Virus record (IMG/VR): IMGVR_UViG_3300010883_000435
Span: 1 to 24,831 of that record
Strand: one strand, 5' to 3'
Length of the DNA stretch: 24,831 nucleotides
Origin: a virus
Shown here one piece after another: positions 8,139-15,332 of the stretch (the first letter of the stretch is position 1; each line of letters opens with the position of its first letter). The translations under genes were made by a program, and so were the position numbers. The notes beneath the pieces are model-generated. The model searched no databases. It was not told the origin of the DNA and saw only the letters and a program-made list of their open reading frames with translations.

Positions 8139-8602
8139 AGTCCGGATTCAAGCTTGGGGTCTGATGATCCAAATCCAGAATCTCCCCGGTTTGAACTAGT
8201 AATTTCTTCAGAAAACTCAAAACTCGGTTGTATTAGCTGATATATTACCAACTGTGCGATACGATCACCCCTTTTTATTGTAACTCCGGTTCGATCATGA
8301 AAGTTATAGAGCTTTACACCTAAATCACCGCGGTATCCGTTATCAATCACACCTAGATGTGGTTGAATGCTGCTTTTAAAGCCCAATCCGCTCCTAGGTT
8401 CAATCTTAAACCAATAACCCGGGGAAATGTACGCTACATGCAAACCGACCGGGATAACTACTGATTTCCCGGGAGGAACGTTCGCAGACTCAACGGCTAC
8501 GAGGTCATATCCGGTGTCACCAATGCCATGGCCGGTATTATTTACCTGTGGTAATTCCGCCAAAGGGTGGGTTTTCTTTAATTTAATTATAGGGTTACTC
8601 AT
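8135..8602 (-). CDS. dut: Trimeric dUTPase (deoxyuridine triphosphatase)
   Basis: The 155-residue enzyme hydrolyses dUTP to dUMP and pyrophosphate, keeping uracil out of phage DNA and supplying dTMP synthesis. All five trimeric dUTPase motifs are visible in order: GDTGYDLVA (1), PRSGLG (2), GVIDNGYRGDLGV with its catalytic Asp (3), GDRIAQLVI (4) and the flexible C-terminal RGDSGFGSS (5), whose Phe stacks on the uracil. Length fits the family, and about 10 residues follow motif 5. The start ATGAGTAA overlaps the stop of the preceding 49-codon ORF, and the gene is coupled to the gp44-like gene downstream, giving a small replication/nucleotide operon. GC content looks higher than in neighbouring genes. 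Confidence 0.95.
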   Translation of the reverse strand: MSNPIIKLKKTHPLAELPQVNNTGHGIGDTGYDLVAVESANVPPGKSVVIPVGLHVAYISPGYWFKIEPRSGLGFKSSIQPHLGVIDNGYRGDLGVKLYNFHDRTGVTIKRGDRIAQLVIYQLIQPSFEFSEEITSSNRGDSGFGSSDPKLESGL

Positions 8603-8744
8603 TTAAGAGAGTGTCTCCAGGATTAATATTTTGAACACTTTCAATAGTCGTTGCCCGGTTTGCCGTCAACCATTGAATTAGCTCGTTTAATTTACTAGGG
8701 TCTATTGCAAAAGCCCCATGCCCTTGAATGTTTACTGTTATCAT
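8595..8744 (-). CDS. Short unrecognised protein (49 residues) upstream of dUTPase
   Basis: A 49-codon frame runs from the ATG at 8744 to a TAA at 8595-8597. The product begins MITVNIQGHGAFAIDPSKL and continues NELIQWLTANRATTIESVQ, ending in NPGDTLLNE. Its stop overlaps the dUTPase start by 8 nt, as expected of coupled phage genes, and a sigma70-like promoter lies directly upstream. Predicted strand-helix-strand order, with no membrane segment. I do not recognise the family. Support is the packing, the start/stop overlap and the plausible composition. Confidence 0.65.
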   Translation of the reverse strand: MITVNIQGHGAFAIDPSKLNELIQWLTANRATTIESVQNINPGDTLLNE

Positions 8745-8751
8745 ACTATAT

Positions 8752-8779
8752 ATTATACAGTAACAACATCAATAATCAA
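8752..8779 (-). promoter_or_regulatory. Possible sigma70-type promoter for the short ORF-dUTPase-gp44 operon
   Basis: On the minus strand TTGATT (8774-8779) is followed after 16 nt by TATAAT (8752-8757), a close match to host vegetative promoters. The ATG lies only 7 nt beyond the -10 box, so the first ORF would be nearly leaderless. A host-type promoter would fit early or middle expression of DNA-metabolism genes, in contrast to the TATAAATA late-type motifs at tail genes. Confidence 0.4.
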
Positions 8780-8790
8780 TAAATAATTAC

Positions 8791-9243
8791 ATGGATGCCG
8801 AAGTTAATTCACTGATTACACAATTAAAGAGTAGTAACAAACTATCTAAAGATATTATAACCAATAAGAACGAAACCCTAGATAAAGAAGATTTAGAGCA
8901 ATTTATTTTAAATAATTCTGCTAAGTTAATAGCTGACAGTATGGAAATGATTGCATCAATGAAGGACTACGTGTCAGCAGGTGATAACCCGGACGATGTT
9001 GCTTCGTTTGCTGAACTATTTAAAGCTAGTACACATGCCATGGAAATCCTCAATAAAATTCTAATACAAAATAAGCGTGGCGCAACAACCGAAAAAGTTA
9101 AACAGATGGATATTGATGCTAGAAAACAAATAACTGTGGCTGAGCATCAATCTAAAATGTTACTTTCTAGATCTGAGGTCGTTGAAAAGCTAATAAATAG
9201 CGCTAATAATATAGTTGAAATAGAAGCAGAAGAAAAGCTTTAA
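8791..9243 (+). CDS. Candidate small terminase subunit (gp16-like)
   Basis: This 150-residue, almost entirely helical protein has a central stretch IADSMEMIASMKDYVSAGDN followed by FAELFKASTHAMEILNKILI and QNKRGATTEKVKQMDIDARK. This resembles small terminase subunits of T4-like phages, in which a helical core oligomerises into a ring that recognises DNA and regulates the large subunit. The resemblance is by pattern (paired helices, then a charged exit segment), not by a diagnostic motif. It is the only gene between 7230 and 24831 on the plus strand, diverges from the dUTPase operon and converges on the 271-residue gene with a 4-nt overlap. No Shine-Dalgarno sequence is evident. An alternative is an unrelated coiled-coil protein. 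Confidence 0.5.
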   Translation: MDAEVNSLITQLKSSNKLSKDIITNKNETLDKEDLEQFILNNSAKLIADSMEMIASMKDYVSAGDNPDDVASFAELFKASTHAMEILNKILIQNKRGATTEKVKQMDIDARKQITVAEHQSKMLLSRSEVVEKLINSANNIVEIEAEEKL

Positions 9244-10055
9244 CTAGATGAGACAGCTTCAAATCTATTCGCGCCTAACATATCTGCATTGGTAACTGTC
9301 TTTGCATTAGGAGTCTCTTTTTCATACCTGTTCATTTTATTAGAAAATGAATCAACTAAAACACGCGCGGTACTTTCAACATTAATATTAATCGACCATT
9401 TATAGAATTTCATGATTGATTTATTATTTTGATTAAATTCCAGTACTCTAAACATATCTCCTAATTTATTCTTAATAATTGCTTCTGATTGAGGTGCTGC
9501 TACTGCCATTCTTTCATAGTGCATTGAATCTGTAATAAGGCTTCGCCCATGGGGGTCCTTACTTAAATAACTGGGTATACCAGTAGAATCCCTTAGAAAC
9601 CGGGCGTTACGCTTAAAGACATTAGATGTCTTTCTACTCATTGTCTCCGTTAGGCGCCGGGTTTCTGGGGGTAGAGTATAACCTAGCGTGGATCCACATA
9701 TATGACCATAATCATCAGCATCAGATACCGGTATAACGCTGCTATCTTTTATATTTTCGAAATTATTATTCAATACCAATAGTCCTATACATTCACTATA
9801 GTCTTGAAAATATACTGATCCGGGATTTGATTTTTTAATGACATCTTTAGTTGTTTTGTGTAAGACCCGGAACTTATCTAACCAATATATTAGAAACCAA
9901 GTTTCTAAATCTTTAAATCCAAGAATATTATCTAGCGTGTAATCATCACCATATGGGTGTTGAACGTCCGCCCATTGTTGACTAGTCGACCTAGTATTAG
10001 TAGTATTGTCAACATCGTGTCTAGTTACCGCTACGCGTGGGCGATCCGTTAACAT
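9240..10055 (-). CDS. Unrecognised 271-residue protein, last gene of the hub operon
   Basis: I cannot assign a family. The ATG at 10055 lies inside the end of the 578-residue gene (7-nt overlap), so the two are translated together. The protein has an Asp/Thr/Arg-rich N-terminus (about residues 1-40), a folded core with LETWFLIYWLDKFRVLHKTT, one conserved-looking HICGSTLGYTLPPETRRL segment, and a C-terminal part with FYKWSININVESTARVLVDS. There is no signal peptide or membrane segment. Placement after the hub and the annexin-like protein suggests a baseplate or hub component, or a partner of the 578-residue protein. It ends convergent with the plus-strand gene. Confidence 0.7.
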   Translation of the reverse strand: MLTDRPRVAVTRHDVDNTTNTRSTSQQWADVQHPYGDDYTLDNILGFKDLETWFLIYWLDKFRVLHKTTKDVIKKSNPGSVYFQDYSECIGLLVLNNNFENIKDSSVIPVSDADDYGHICGSTLGYTLPPETRRLTETMSRKTSNVFKRNARFLRDSTGIPSYLSKDPHGRSLITDSMHYERMAVAAPQSEAIIKNKLGDMFRVLEFNQNNKSIMKFYKWSININVESTARVLVDSFSNKMNRYEKETPNAKTVTNADMLGANRFEAVSSS

Positions 10056-11785
10056 GTGGATTCCCCTCCAGCTGTAGGGTTATTATCATCATCTAGTATT
10101 AAATGTTCATCTTTTCCTAGTTGTCCACTAATTATCTTATTTCTAACAGCAACTGTGTCTACTAAATTAGAACTACAGAACTCTTGTAATTCTTCAATTA
10201 ATGATTTATCACCGGAGAAGTCTATTACTTTATCACATGAGGTGATCGCCGAGGATGTCGCTCTTTCACACATTGCAGATAATACACTCATATCACCATC
10301 ACCTTTTGTAGCTTCACGTAATCCAGCCATTATTGAACCCCTCAAATCAGGGAACTGTTCACCAATTTTGCTTAACAAAAGTGCCATTTGGTATGGATCG
10401 CTTTCAGAGAGAGACTTGCTATCGGTACCTATACCCAATATTATCGGGAACCTGTCTATAGCACTCTTAGCATCAGTAGAGAAGTTATCTTCTATATTAT
10501 CCTGTGCTTCAACTAACAGACGTTTAATAGCCGGCTTAGGGTACATATTCATAATATTTGTATTACTATTATTCTTAAAAAATTTGGAAATAGCCAGATC
10601 TGGGTTAGTTACTGTTTTTAGTTTATTAAACCTATTGACTAATTCAATTTCATTTTGAAATGGAGCTAATTGACCGAACCTATCAGACATCGATAACAGT
10701 AATGGTATCATTGTAATAAATCCGTTATCAGCGATATGAGGGAATGTTGTTTTCTGTAGCTCCGGAGGTGGTGGTGGATTGTGTCGTGAGCCATTAGGAT
10801 TAGTGTCGGTTTTAGGTATTGTTACAACTGCTATCTTCTCATTTTCCGGAACATCGATAGGAACAACTTGCTGTTCCCATTGATCCTCTGCATCTACTAG
10901 TGGGCTCCAATCCTCACAATGCTTACTAGCTTCGGCTATCTTTATTAAATTTAATATCTTTTCATACTCACCATCATCAAAGAAATCACCTTCATCCTCG
11001 AGGTCTTCTAACCATGTAAGAAGTGAGCCTCTAGCTTCAAGATCTGATCTATTCGGTTCACCGAAAAAACACATAAATGCTTCCCGGACTTGTTCCATTA
11101 TACAATAGTCATGTCCGACTCGGATTCCACTATATATCTTACCTTTATCAACATCATCTCCATCGCACCAAATACAAGTCCTTCCACCAACCATGCCCTC
11201 ATACAACATTTTAGCGGCTGCATAGGCTCTCATGTGCACTTGCCTAGTTTGGTCAGTAACTTGATATTTAGACCAGTACGAAACTCCATCTGCTTCCGTA
11301 CATCCACCATAAAATCTAAAAAAAGGGTATCCGTCTCGGACCTGTTGTGATGATCCAGCATATATTGTGGCTCCAGCCATGGCCAATCCAGGGGCGATCG
11401 CAAGCGCTAGACCACCGGTTGCAATAACAATGGCTGCCGCTGCGGTAACTCCACCAAGTATAGCATACCACTCGTAGTCGCTAAAGTCATCTGCAAGCCA
11501 CCCTTCTAGGGTTCGTTCTTTTTCTTCTAGACGGGCGGCAGCTCCATTTGTAATGTGCTTTGCGCCCCAGTGCTGGAACCAGTGCACTGAAACATCACCA
11601 ACTAATCCATATTCATTAGCTTCATCTAAAGCTAACAAAACAACATCTTCATCTGTCCCCATTCCTTCCATTGCATCATATAATCTCCGGCAGATATCAT
11701 CAACCCTTCCATGGTGAGTTGTTGTTATAGCAGGCATACCCAGCTCTTTGTTCCTTTCTGTAGCTTTCTCGTGTAGGGTACTCAT
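10049..11785 (-). CDS. Large hub-operon protein with annexin-like GTDE motif and hydrophobic segment
   Basis: This 578-residue protein is unlike any classical T4 tail protein I know. Residues 30-58 (ICRRLYDAMEGMGTDEDVVL) match the annexin repeat pattern, with the G-x-GTDE calcium-loop motif at 41-46, followed at 93-106 by acidic LEGWLADDFSDYEW. A long Ala/Gly-rich hydrophobic stretch (about 111-143) could span or insert into a membrane. A Cys-rich region follows, including CIWC (204-207) next to DGDDVDKG. A Pro run (337-341) separates it from a helical C-terminal half. There are twelve Cys in all, unusual for a structural protein. It lies between the gp27-like hub (ATGA overlap) and the 271-residue gene. 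Inferred: a hub-associated or injected protein that contacts membrane. No lysozyme motif is seen. Confidence 0.7.
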   Translation of the reverse strand: MSTLHEKATERNKELGMPAITTTHHGRVDDICRRLYDAMEGMGTDEDVVLLALDEANEYGLVGDVSVHWFQHWGAKHITNGAAARLEEKERTLEGWLADDFSDYEWYAILGGVTAAAAIVIATGGLALAIAPGLAMAGATIYAGSSQQVRDGYPFFRFYGGCTEADGVSYWSKYQVTDQTRQVHMRAYAAAKMLYEGMVGGRTCIWCDGDDVDKGKIYSGIRVGHDYCIMEQVREAFMCFFGEPNRSDLEARGSLLTWLEDLEDEGDFFDDGEYEKILNLIKIAEASKHCEDWSPLVDAEDQWEQQVVPIDVPENEKIAVVTIPKTDTNPNGSRHNPPPPPELQKTTFPHIADNGFITMIPLLLSMSDRFGQLAPFQNEIELVNRFNKLKTVTNPDLAISKFFKNNSNTNIMNMYPKPAIKRLLVEAQDNIEDNFSTDAKSAIDRFPIILGIGTDSKSLSESDPYQMALLLSKIGEQFPDLRGSIMAGLREATKGDGDMSVLSAMCERATSSAITSCDKVIDFSGDKSLIEELQEFCSSNLVDTVAVRNKIISGQLGKDEHLILDDDNNPTAGGESTC

Positions 11786-13419
11786 ATTATACTTTCATTA
11801 AACTTTAAATCTTTAAAATAATATGGTTTGAGTCCTATTATTTGATTATGGTATCCATTTGTATTAATACTATGCAACACCGATGTTACAAAATACTGTC
11901 CTAAGAGTTTACTGTCGAAATTACTCTCATCATACCCGGTATTTCGATCAATCCCTATAAATCGACCAGACCGGCGGTTTGGCATGCCTTTCACATTAAA
12001 CATAATTGCGTTTCCCTTGAATAATATAGTTTGTAATGTTTTATTTCTACCATTAGCTTTACCCGCAGCGTTAATGGAAGCACTCTTTTCCGTTGTATCT
12101 GATCCAGTATATACATTATATATATTTTTGTTTTCTTTTCTTAATTTATTGACTATAAAACTAGCAACCGGGCCGGTCTTGGGATCACCTAGCATGTAAT
12201 CTGTAATGTTCCTCTCAAAAAAGTCTCGAACATTTTCGATATCCCCATCTGTTAAATTTATATCAAATTGCCCGGAATCATACTTATGAGCCATAGTTGA
12301 GTTCAATTCGGTAGCATTATCAAACCCGGCCATTTCTGTAAATTCATAATCACTGATAATACCTACATCGGGATTATGAAAATTAATTACAGGTGATGTA
12401 GATACTCGCGGAATTTTTGGTTCATTTTTTATAATAGTATTTGAACTTGCTTCTTGTCCTAAATAAAACCGTTCTTGTTGATACGGTCCAGGTTGGGCTA
12501 AGGATTTATTATATGCTCTTTTATAGTATTCACCTATAGGTAGTAGTGACCATTCATCTGTAAACCGATCTAGAGATAGTATACATGGTTGATTATTAGA
12601 GCCGTCTGTACTTATATGAGAATCTAATAGATACTCTAGAGTGTCTATCATCTTATCCCCGGCAGGTGCACAATGAAATACCTTACCTCCACCATCATCC
12701 CAATCAGTAGAAAATTTAGGAGGATATTTTGGAAACGATTCTCGTATAACATCTTTTATAGCTAAACCTGTTAATATAGAGCGATCTGCATTAGATTGCT
12801 GGGAAACCGGAAGCCTAGATATAGCACTGTCTTCTATTCTCCTTAAAGCTGCAGATGTACTCCAAAAAGAATTTTTTTCTGACATTAATTCATATCTATA
12901 ATCCCAAAAATACAGTTTTTTTGTCTTTTTAGATGAGCCACCACTAGATGTAATATCTTCTGTTGCATATATACTACATAAAAGTTTAATCGTATATGTC
13001 TTTGTATTTAAACTAAGTGTTTGTGACGGATCATCACTAGATATTGGTATATCTAATTCAATATAAATATAGTCTCGGCCATCGGATCTAAATGTATATG
13101 GCTCCATATCGATATAAACATCTTCGTTTTTATAGCTTTTAACAGCTCTTTCTAGAAAGTCTTGAGGGTTCTTAAAAATTAAATAACCTTTGTGGAACCA
13201 ATCTAAAATATTGTCTTCAATTATTAAGCTCTCAATAGCTCCTCTTCTGAGCTTTGTCATTCTTCCGTCATTGTTAATAAGTACAGCTTTAAACTTAAAA
13301 AGACGGTCACCGATGAGTTCGTTAGTAGGATTCAATGGTGGGAGCTTCGCCCTCGAATTTCCACGAGCTGATTTTACTGATGCTGTGCCTCCAGTATTTG
13401 TAGTTCTCTTAGTCATCAC
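11782..13419 (-). CDS. 27: Baseplate central hub protein, gp27-like
   Basis: The 545-residue protein has the expected position and ending of a hub protein (T4 gp27, 391 residues; P2 gpD and Mu gp44 are analogues), a trimer at the tube tip that holds the spike. The N-terminal domain starts with RLFKFKAVLINNDGRMTKLR and alternates strands typical of the tube-like hub fold. The C-terminal end GQYFVTSVLHSINTNGYHNQ followed by IIGLKPYYF matches the family pattern (G-x-Y-x-V-x-x-V-x-H ... Y). It is about 150 residues longer than gp27, with a Ser/Lys-rich disordered N-terminus. The first Met is preceded by overlap with the gp53-like stop (ATGA). The hub role is supported by context; sequence similarity is limited. 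Confidence 0.65.
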   Translation of the reverse strand: MMTKRTTNTGGTASVKSARGNSRAKLPPLNPTNELIGDRLFKFKAVLINNDGRMTKLRRGAIESLIIEDNILDWFHKGYLIFKNPQDFLERAVKSYKNEDVYIDMEPYTFRSDGRDYIYIELDIPISSDDPSQTLSLNTKTYTIKLLCSIYATEDITSSGGSSKKTKKLYFWDYRYELMSEKNSFWSTSAALRRIEDSAISRLPVSQQSNADRSILTGLAIKDVIRESFPKYPPKFSTDWDDGGGKVFHCAPAGDKMIDTLEYLLDSHISTDGSNNQPCILSLDRFTDEWSLLPIGEYYKRAYNKSLAQPGPYQQERFYLGQEASSNTIIKNEPKIPRVSTSPVINFHNPDVGIISDYEFTEMAGFDNATELNSTMAHKYDSGQFDINLTDGDIENVRDFFERNITDYMLGDPKTGPVASFIVNKLRKENKNIYNVYTGSDTTEKSASINAAGKANGRNKTLQTILFKGNAIMFNVKGMPNRRSGRFIGIDRNTGYDESNFDSKLLGQYFVTSVLHSINTNGYHNQIIGLKPYYFKDLKFNESII

Positions 13420-13778
13420 ACTAGCTGGCTGTTAATTTCACTAACGATACTTGATACACGACTTGGTTTAACTATCTTTATAACAGTACCGGGTGTTATA
13501 AAAGATGTAGGGTTATCAGTACCATTAACAAGGCATATCAACCACCATAACTGCATAGTTTTATATGCCTTATAACTTAACGCAGTATATGCCATTTTTC
13601 TATCAACTCTGTATCTATAACAAAACGAATTAGAAACGTTTTCTGGTATATGTATAGTTTTTAAAATATTATAATAATAATAATTATCTCGTGTTTTATG
13701 TACCTTGAAGATATTCTCGAATCGATATTCACTTAGACCCGGCAAATCGCCTATATTATTTTGAAAATCCCCGGTCAT
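13416..13778 (-). CDS. 53: Baseplate protein with LysM-like domain, gp53-like
   Basis: This 120-residue protein has an N-terminal GLSEYRFENIFKVHKTRDNY segment and then a compact domain (about residues 58-108): YRVDRKMAYTALSYKAYKTM, LWWLICLVNGTDNPTSFITP, GTVIKIVKPS. The pattern of a Tyr-rich helix, W-x-L-I-x-x-x-N, then P-G-T-x-I-K-I is that of LysM-type tail proteins and T4 gp53, which clamps wedge units around the hub. T4 gp53 is 196 residues, so this is a short version. It overlaps the gp48-like stop and the hub start by ATGA, placing it in a coupled hub operon. Confidence 0.72.
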   Translation of the reverse strand: MTGDFQNNIGDLPGLSEYRFENIFKVHKTRDNYYYYNILKTIHIPENVSNSFCYRYRVDRKMAYTALSYKAYKTMQLWWLICLVNGTDNPTSFITPGTVIKIVKPSRVSSIVSEINSQLV

Positions 13779-15088
13779 GAAATCATTCCCTTTATTTTAG
13801 TTGCTGCATTTTTAACGTGAGGCGCTGCGAAATCTCTAGTTTCATCGAAAAGTTGACCAGTGCCTTTAAAATGAGGATTATTGTCTGTTACGGACACTAG
13901 ATGTTGTTTTTCACGTAACATAGCATATAACATATTTTGTGTTTCGGCAAATAATTCAGTCACTGCTATTTTAACCTGATAAGCGTCCGGTATCACTGTT
14001 TCAAACCCTTCATATCTTGTGTATGTTTCTAGATTATCACCTTGATATGATACAGGTATAGGTACAAACATTTTACGGGTAGCACCTAAAAACTCAACAT
14101 CTAATTGACTGATATATGTCCATCTATTATACCATATACCTTTAATCATTGCTTCATAAATCTTAGGAGGGTCAATTAAATCCTTTGAGAGTCGATTAGG
14201 TGTATTTTGATATATCAATAAAAATAATAATTGCCAATTGCTTATTACGTCCTGAAAATTATTGCCGGTGTTTACTAGTGGGAATTGGACAGTGTATGTC
14301 TTCCCGGAACGGCCAGCGAACCCATAAAATTTTGGTTGTTCTATATAGGTACCGGGTTCAAGTACATTAAAGCTAGTAGCAATATTAGCGACTGCTTTAC
14401 CTAAATTACTCATTATACCGGCAAATAAACCTGCACCTACTCCAGTATCTGGATTAGCGCTATCAAACTGATTTTGTACTGATTTATATGTTGTTTCTAA
14501 ATACGGTAACTTATACTTAAACCCGGTTGGTTTTACATAATATAAATCTTCATATGCAGCCATTACACTATTGCTGGAATAGGCTAGATCCTTCGCTGCC
14601 ATTACCATATCCCCGATAACCGGCACCTTTTCAGCTGAAGCCATAACTGCAGTAGCTTTTTCATCAGCTTTCCTCAGAGCATCCGCTATTGATCCTCCAT
14701 CCATATCACTTTTGAACTCATTATATGCGCGTAAGCCTTTTTGCAACCCGACAGATAAATTGTTAGCTATTTGGTTGATCATTGGATTAGCCATTATGCG
14801 CTCTTCTCTTAAAACTAGTTCAGGTACATCTACTCTAGAAGTCCGGGGAGAACCAGTCCAATTATAGTTATCGATAACGTTTACAACCTGTGTCAGAGAA
14901 CCGTTGGTGTGGTTTCCGAATGGTTTTTCATTAATACCATATTCTGATGGTCCAACTGGACTTAGCTCCGGAGCAGGGGACCATCCCAGCTCGCGATCTT
15001 CCTTGCCAGCAGGGAAATCTCGGATGTCGTTCCCATCTCCATGTTCGTACTCTTTAAAATTCCATATATATTTATAAGTTCCTGGCAT
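13775..15088 (-). CDS. 48: Baseplate tail-tube cap/junction protein, gp48-like
   Basis: The 437-residue product resembles T4 gp48 (364 residues), which with gp54 forms the platform on which the tail tube grows from the hub. The clearest match is the C-terminal strand-rich domain: SGKTYTVQFPLVNTGNNFQD, a helix with LLFLLIYQNTPNR, then VIPDAYQVKIAVTELFAETQ NMLY near residues 375-398, corresponding in pattern to the end of T4 gp48. The first 120 residues are polar and probably disordered. The start at 15088 is preceded directly by ATAAGTATTTTT, a variant of the start-proximal element. It follows the tape measure, as expected for initiator and cap genes. Confidence 0.72.
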   Translation of the reverse strand: MPGTYKYIWNFKEYEHGDGNDIRDFPAGKEDRELGWSPAPELSPVGPSEYGINEKPFGNHTNGSLTQVVNVIDNYNWTGSPRTSRVDVPELVLREERIMANPMINQIANNLSVGLQKGLRAYNEFKSDMDGGSIADALRKADEKATAVMASAEKVPVIGDMVMAAKDLAYSSNSVMAAYEDLYYVKPTGFKYKLPYLETTYKSVQNQFDSANPDTGVGAGLFAGIMSNLGKAVANIATSFNVLEPGTYIEQPKFYGFAGRSGKTYTVQFPLVNTGNNFQDVISNWQLLFLLIYQNTPNRLSKDLIDPPKIYEAMIKGIWYNRWTYISQLDVEFLGATRKMFVPIPVSYQGDNLETYTRYEGFETVIPDAYQVKIAVTELFAETQNMLYAMLREKQHLVSVTDNNPHFKGTGQLFDETRDFAAPHVKNAATKIKGMIS

Positions 15089-15100
15089 AAAAATACTTAT
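15089..15100 (-). promoter_or_regulatory. Start-proximal element ATAAGTATTTTT before the gp48-like gene
   Basis: A variant copy directly abuts the ATG at 15088, in a 55-nt gap after the tape-measure extension. The T-rich end departs from TTTAT, so the complement lacks an exact TATAAATA. Confidence 0.5.
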
Positions 15101-15143
15101 AGTTAGTACTAGGTTGCTCGACGATATATAGGTACTCTTCTAG

Positions 15144-15332
15144 TCATCGTCCCGGCCGGCTCCGTGTGCGGTCTCTGAAATTTCCTATTGATCCACCGGA
15201 TTGTTGATTAACTGAAGCACTGTACATTGGAGCGTTATTCACAGTAACTCCACCTTCTCTTACCGCGGTGATAATATTTTCATTTAATTCTCCTTGAAGC
15301 CGAACTTGTTCTCGTGAGAGTTTAATCTTCTA
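15144..15332 (-). other. In-frame 61-codon continuation of the tape measure after an amber codon
   Basis: After TAG at 15330-15332 the same frame runs open for 61 codons to TGA at 15144-15146. It encodes KIKLSREQVRLQGELNENII, TAVREGGVTVNNAPMYSASV and NQQSGGSIGNFRDRTRSRPG R. The first part continues the charged helix that ends the main frame (LDREQEELKEREA). The NNAP and Gln/Ser/Gly-rich tail resembles the C-terminal ends of other phage tape measures. Without it the 241-nt gap would be the longest unexplained stretch in the tail operon. It may be a readthrough extension, a recent nonsense mutation, or a sequencing or assembly error. Confidence 0.6.

Noticed and set aside
10056-10658. A 200-codon open frame on the plus strand opposite the annexin-like gene.
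   Set aside because: It is antisense to a gene with better packing and overlaps, and its composition (Ser/Leu/Ile-rich) is that of a complementary-frame shadow.
15260-15283. An 8-codon mini-ORF (MKILSPR) with a near-ideal AAGGAG six bases upstream, inside the tape-measure extension.
   Set aside because: The SD-like bases encode part of the extension in another frame, and the peptide is too short to support as a gene. A leader role cannot be shown from sequence.
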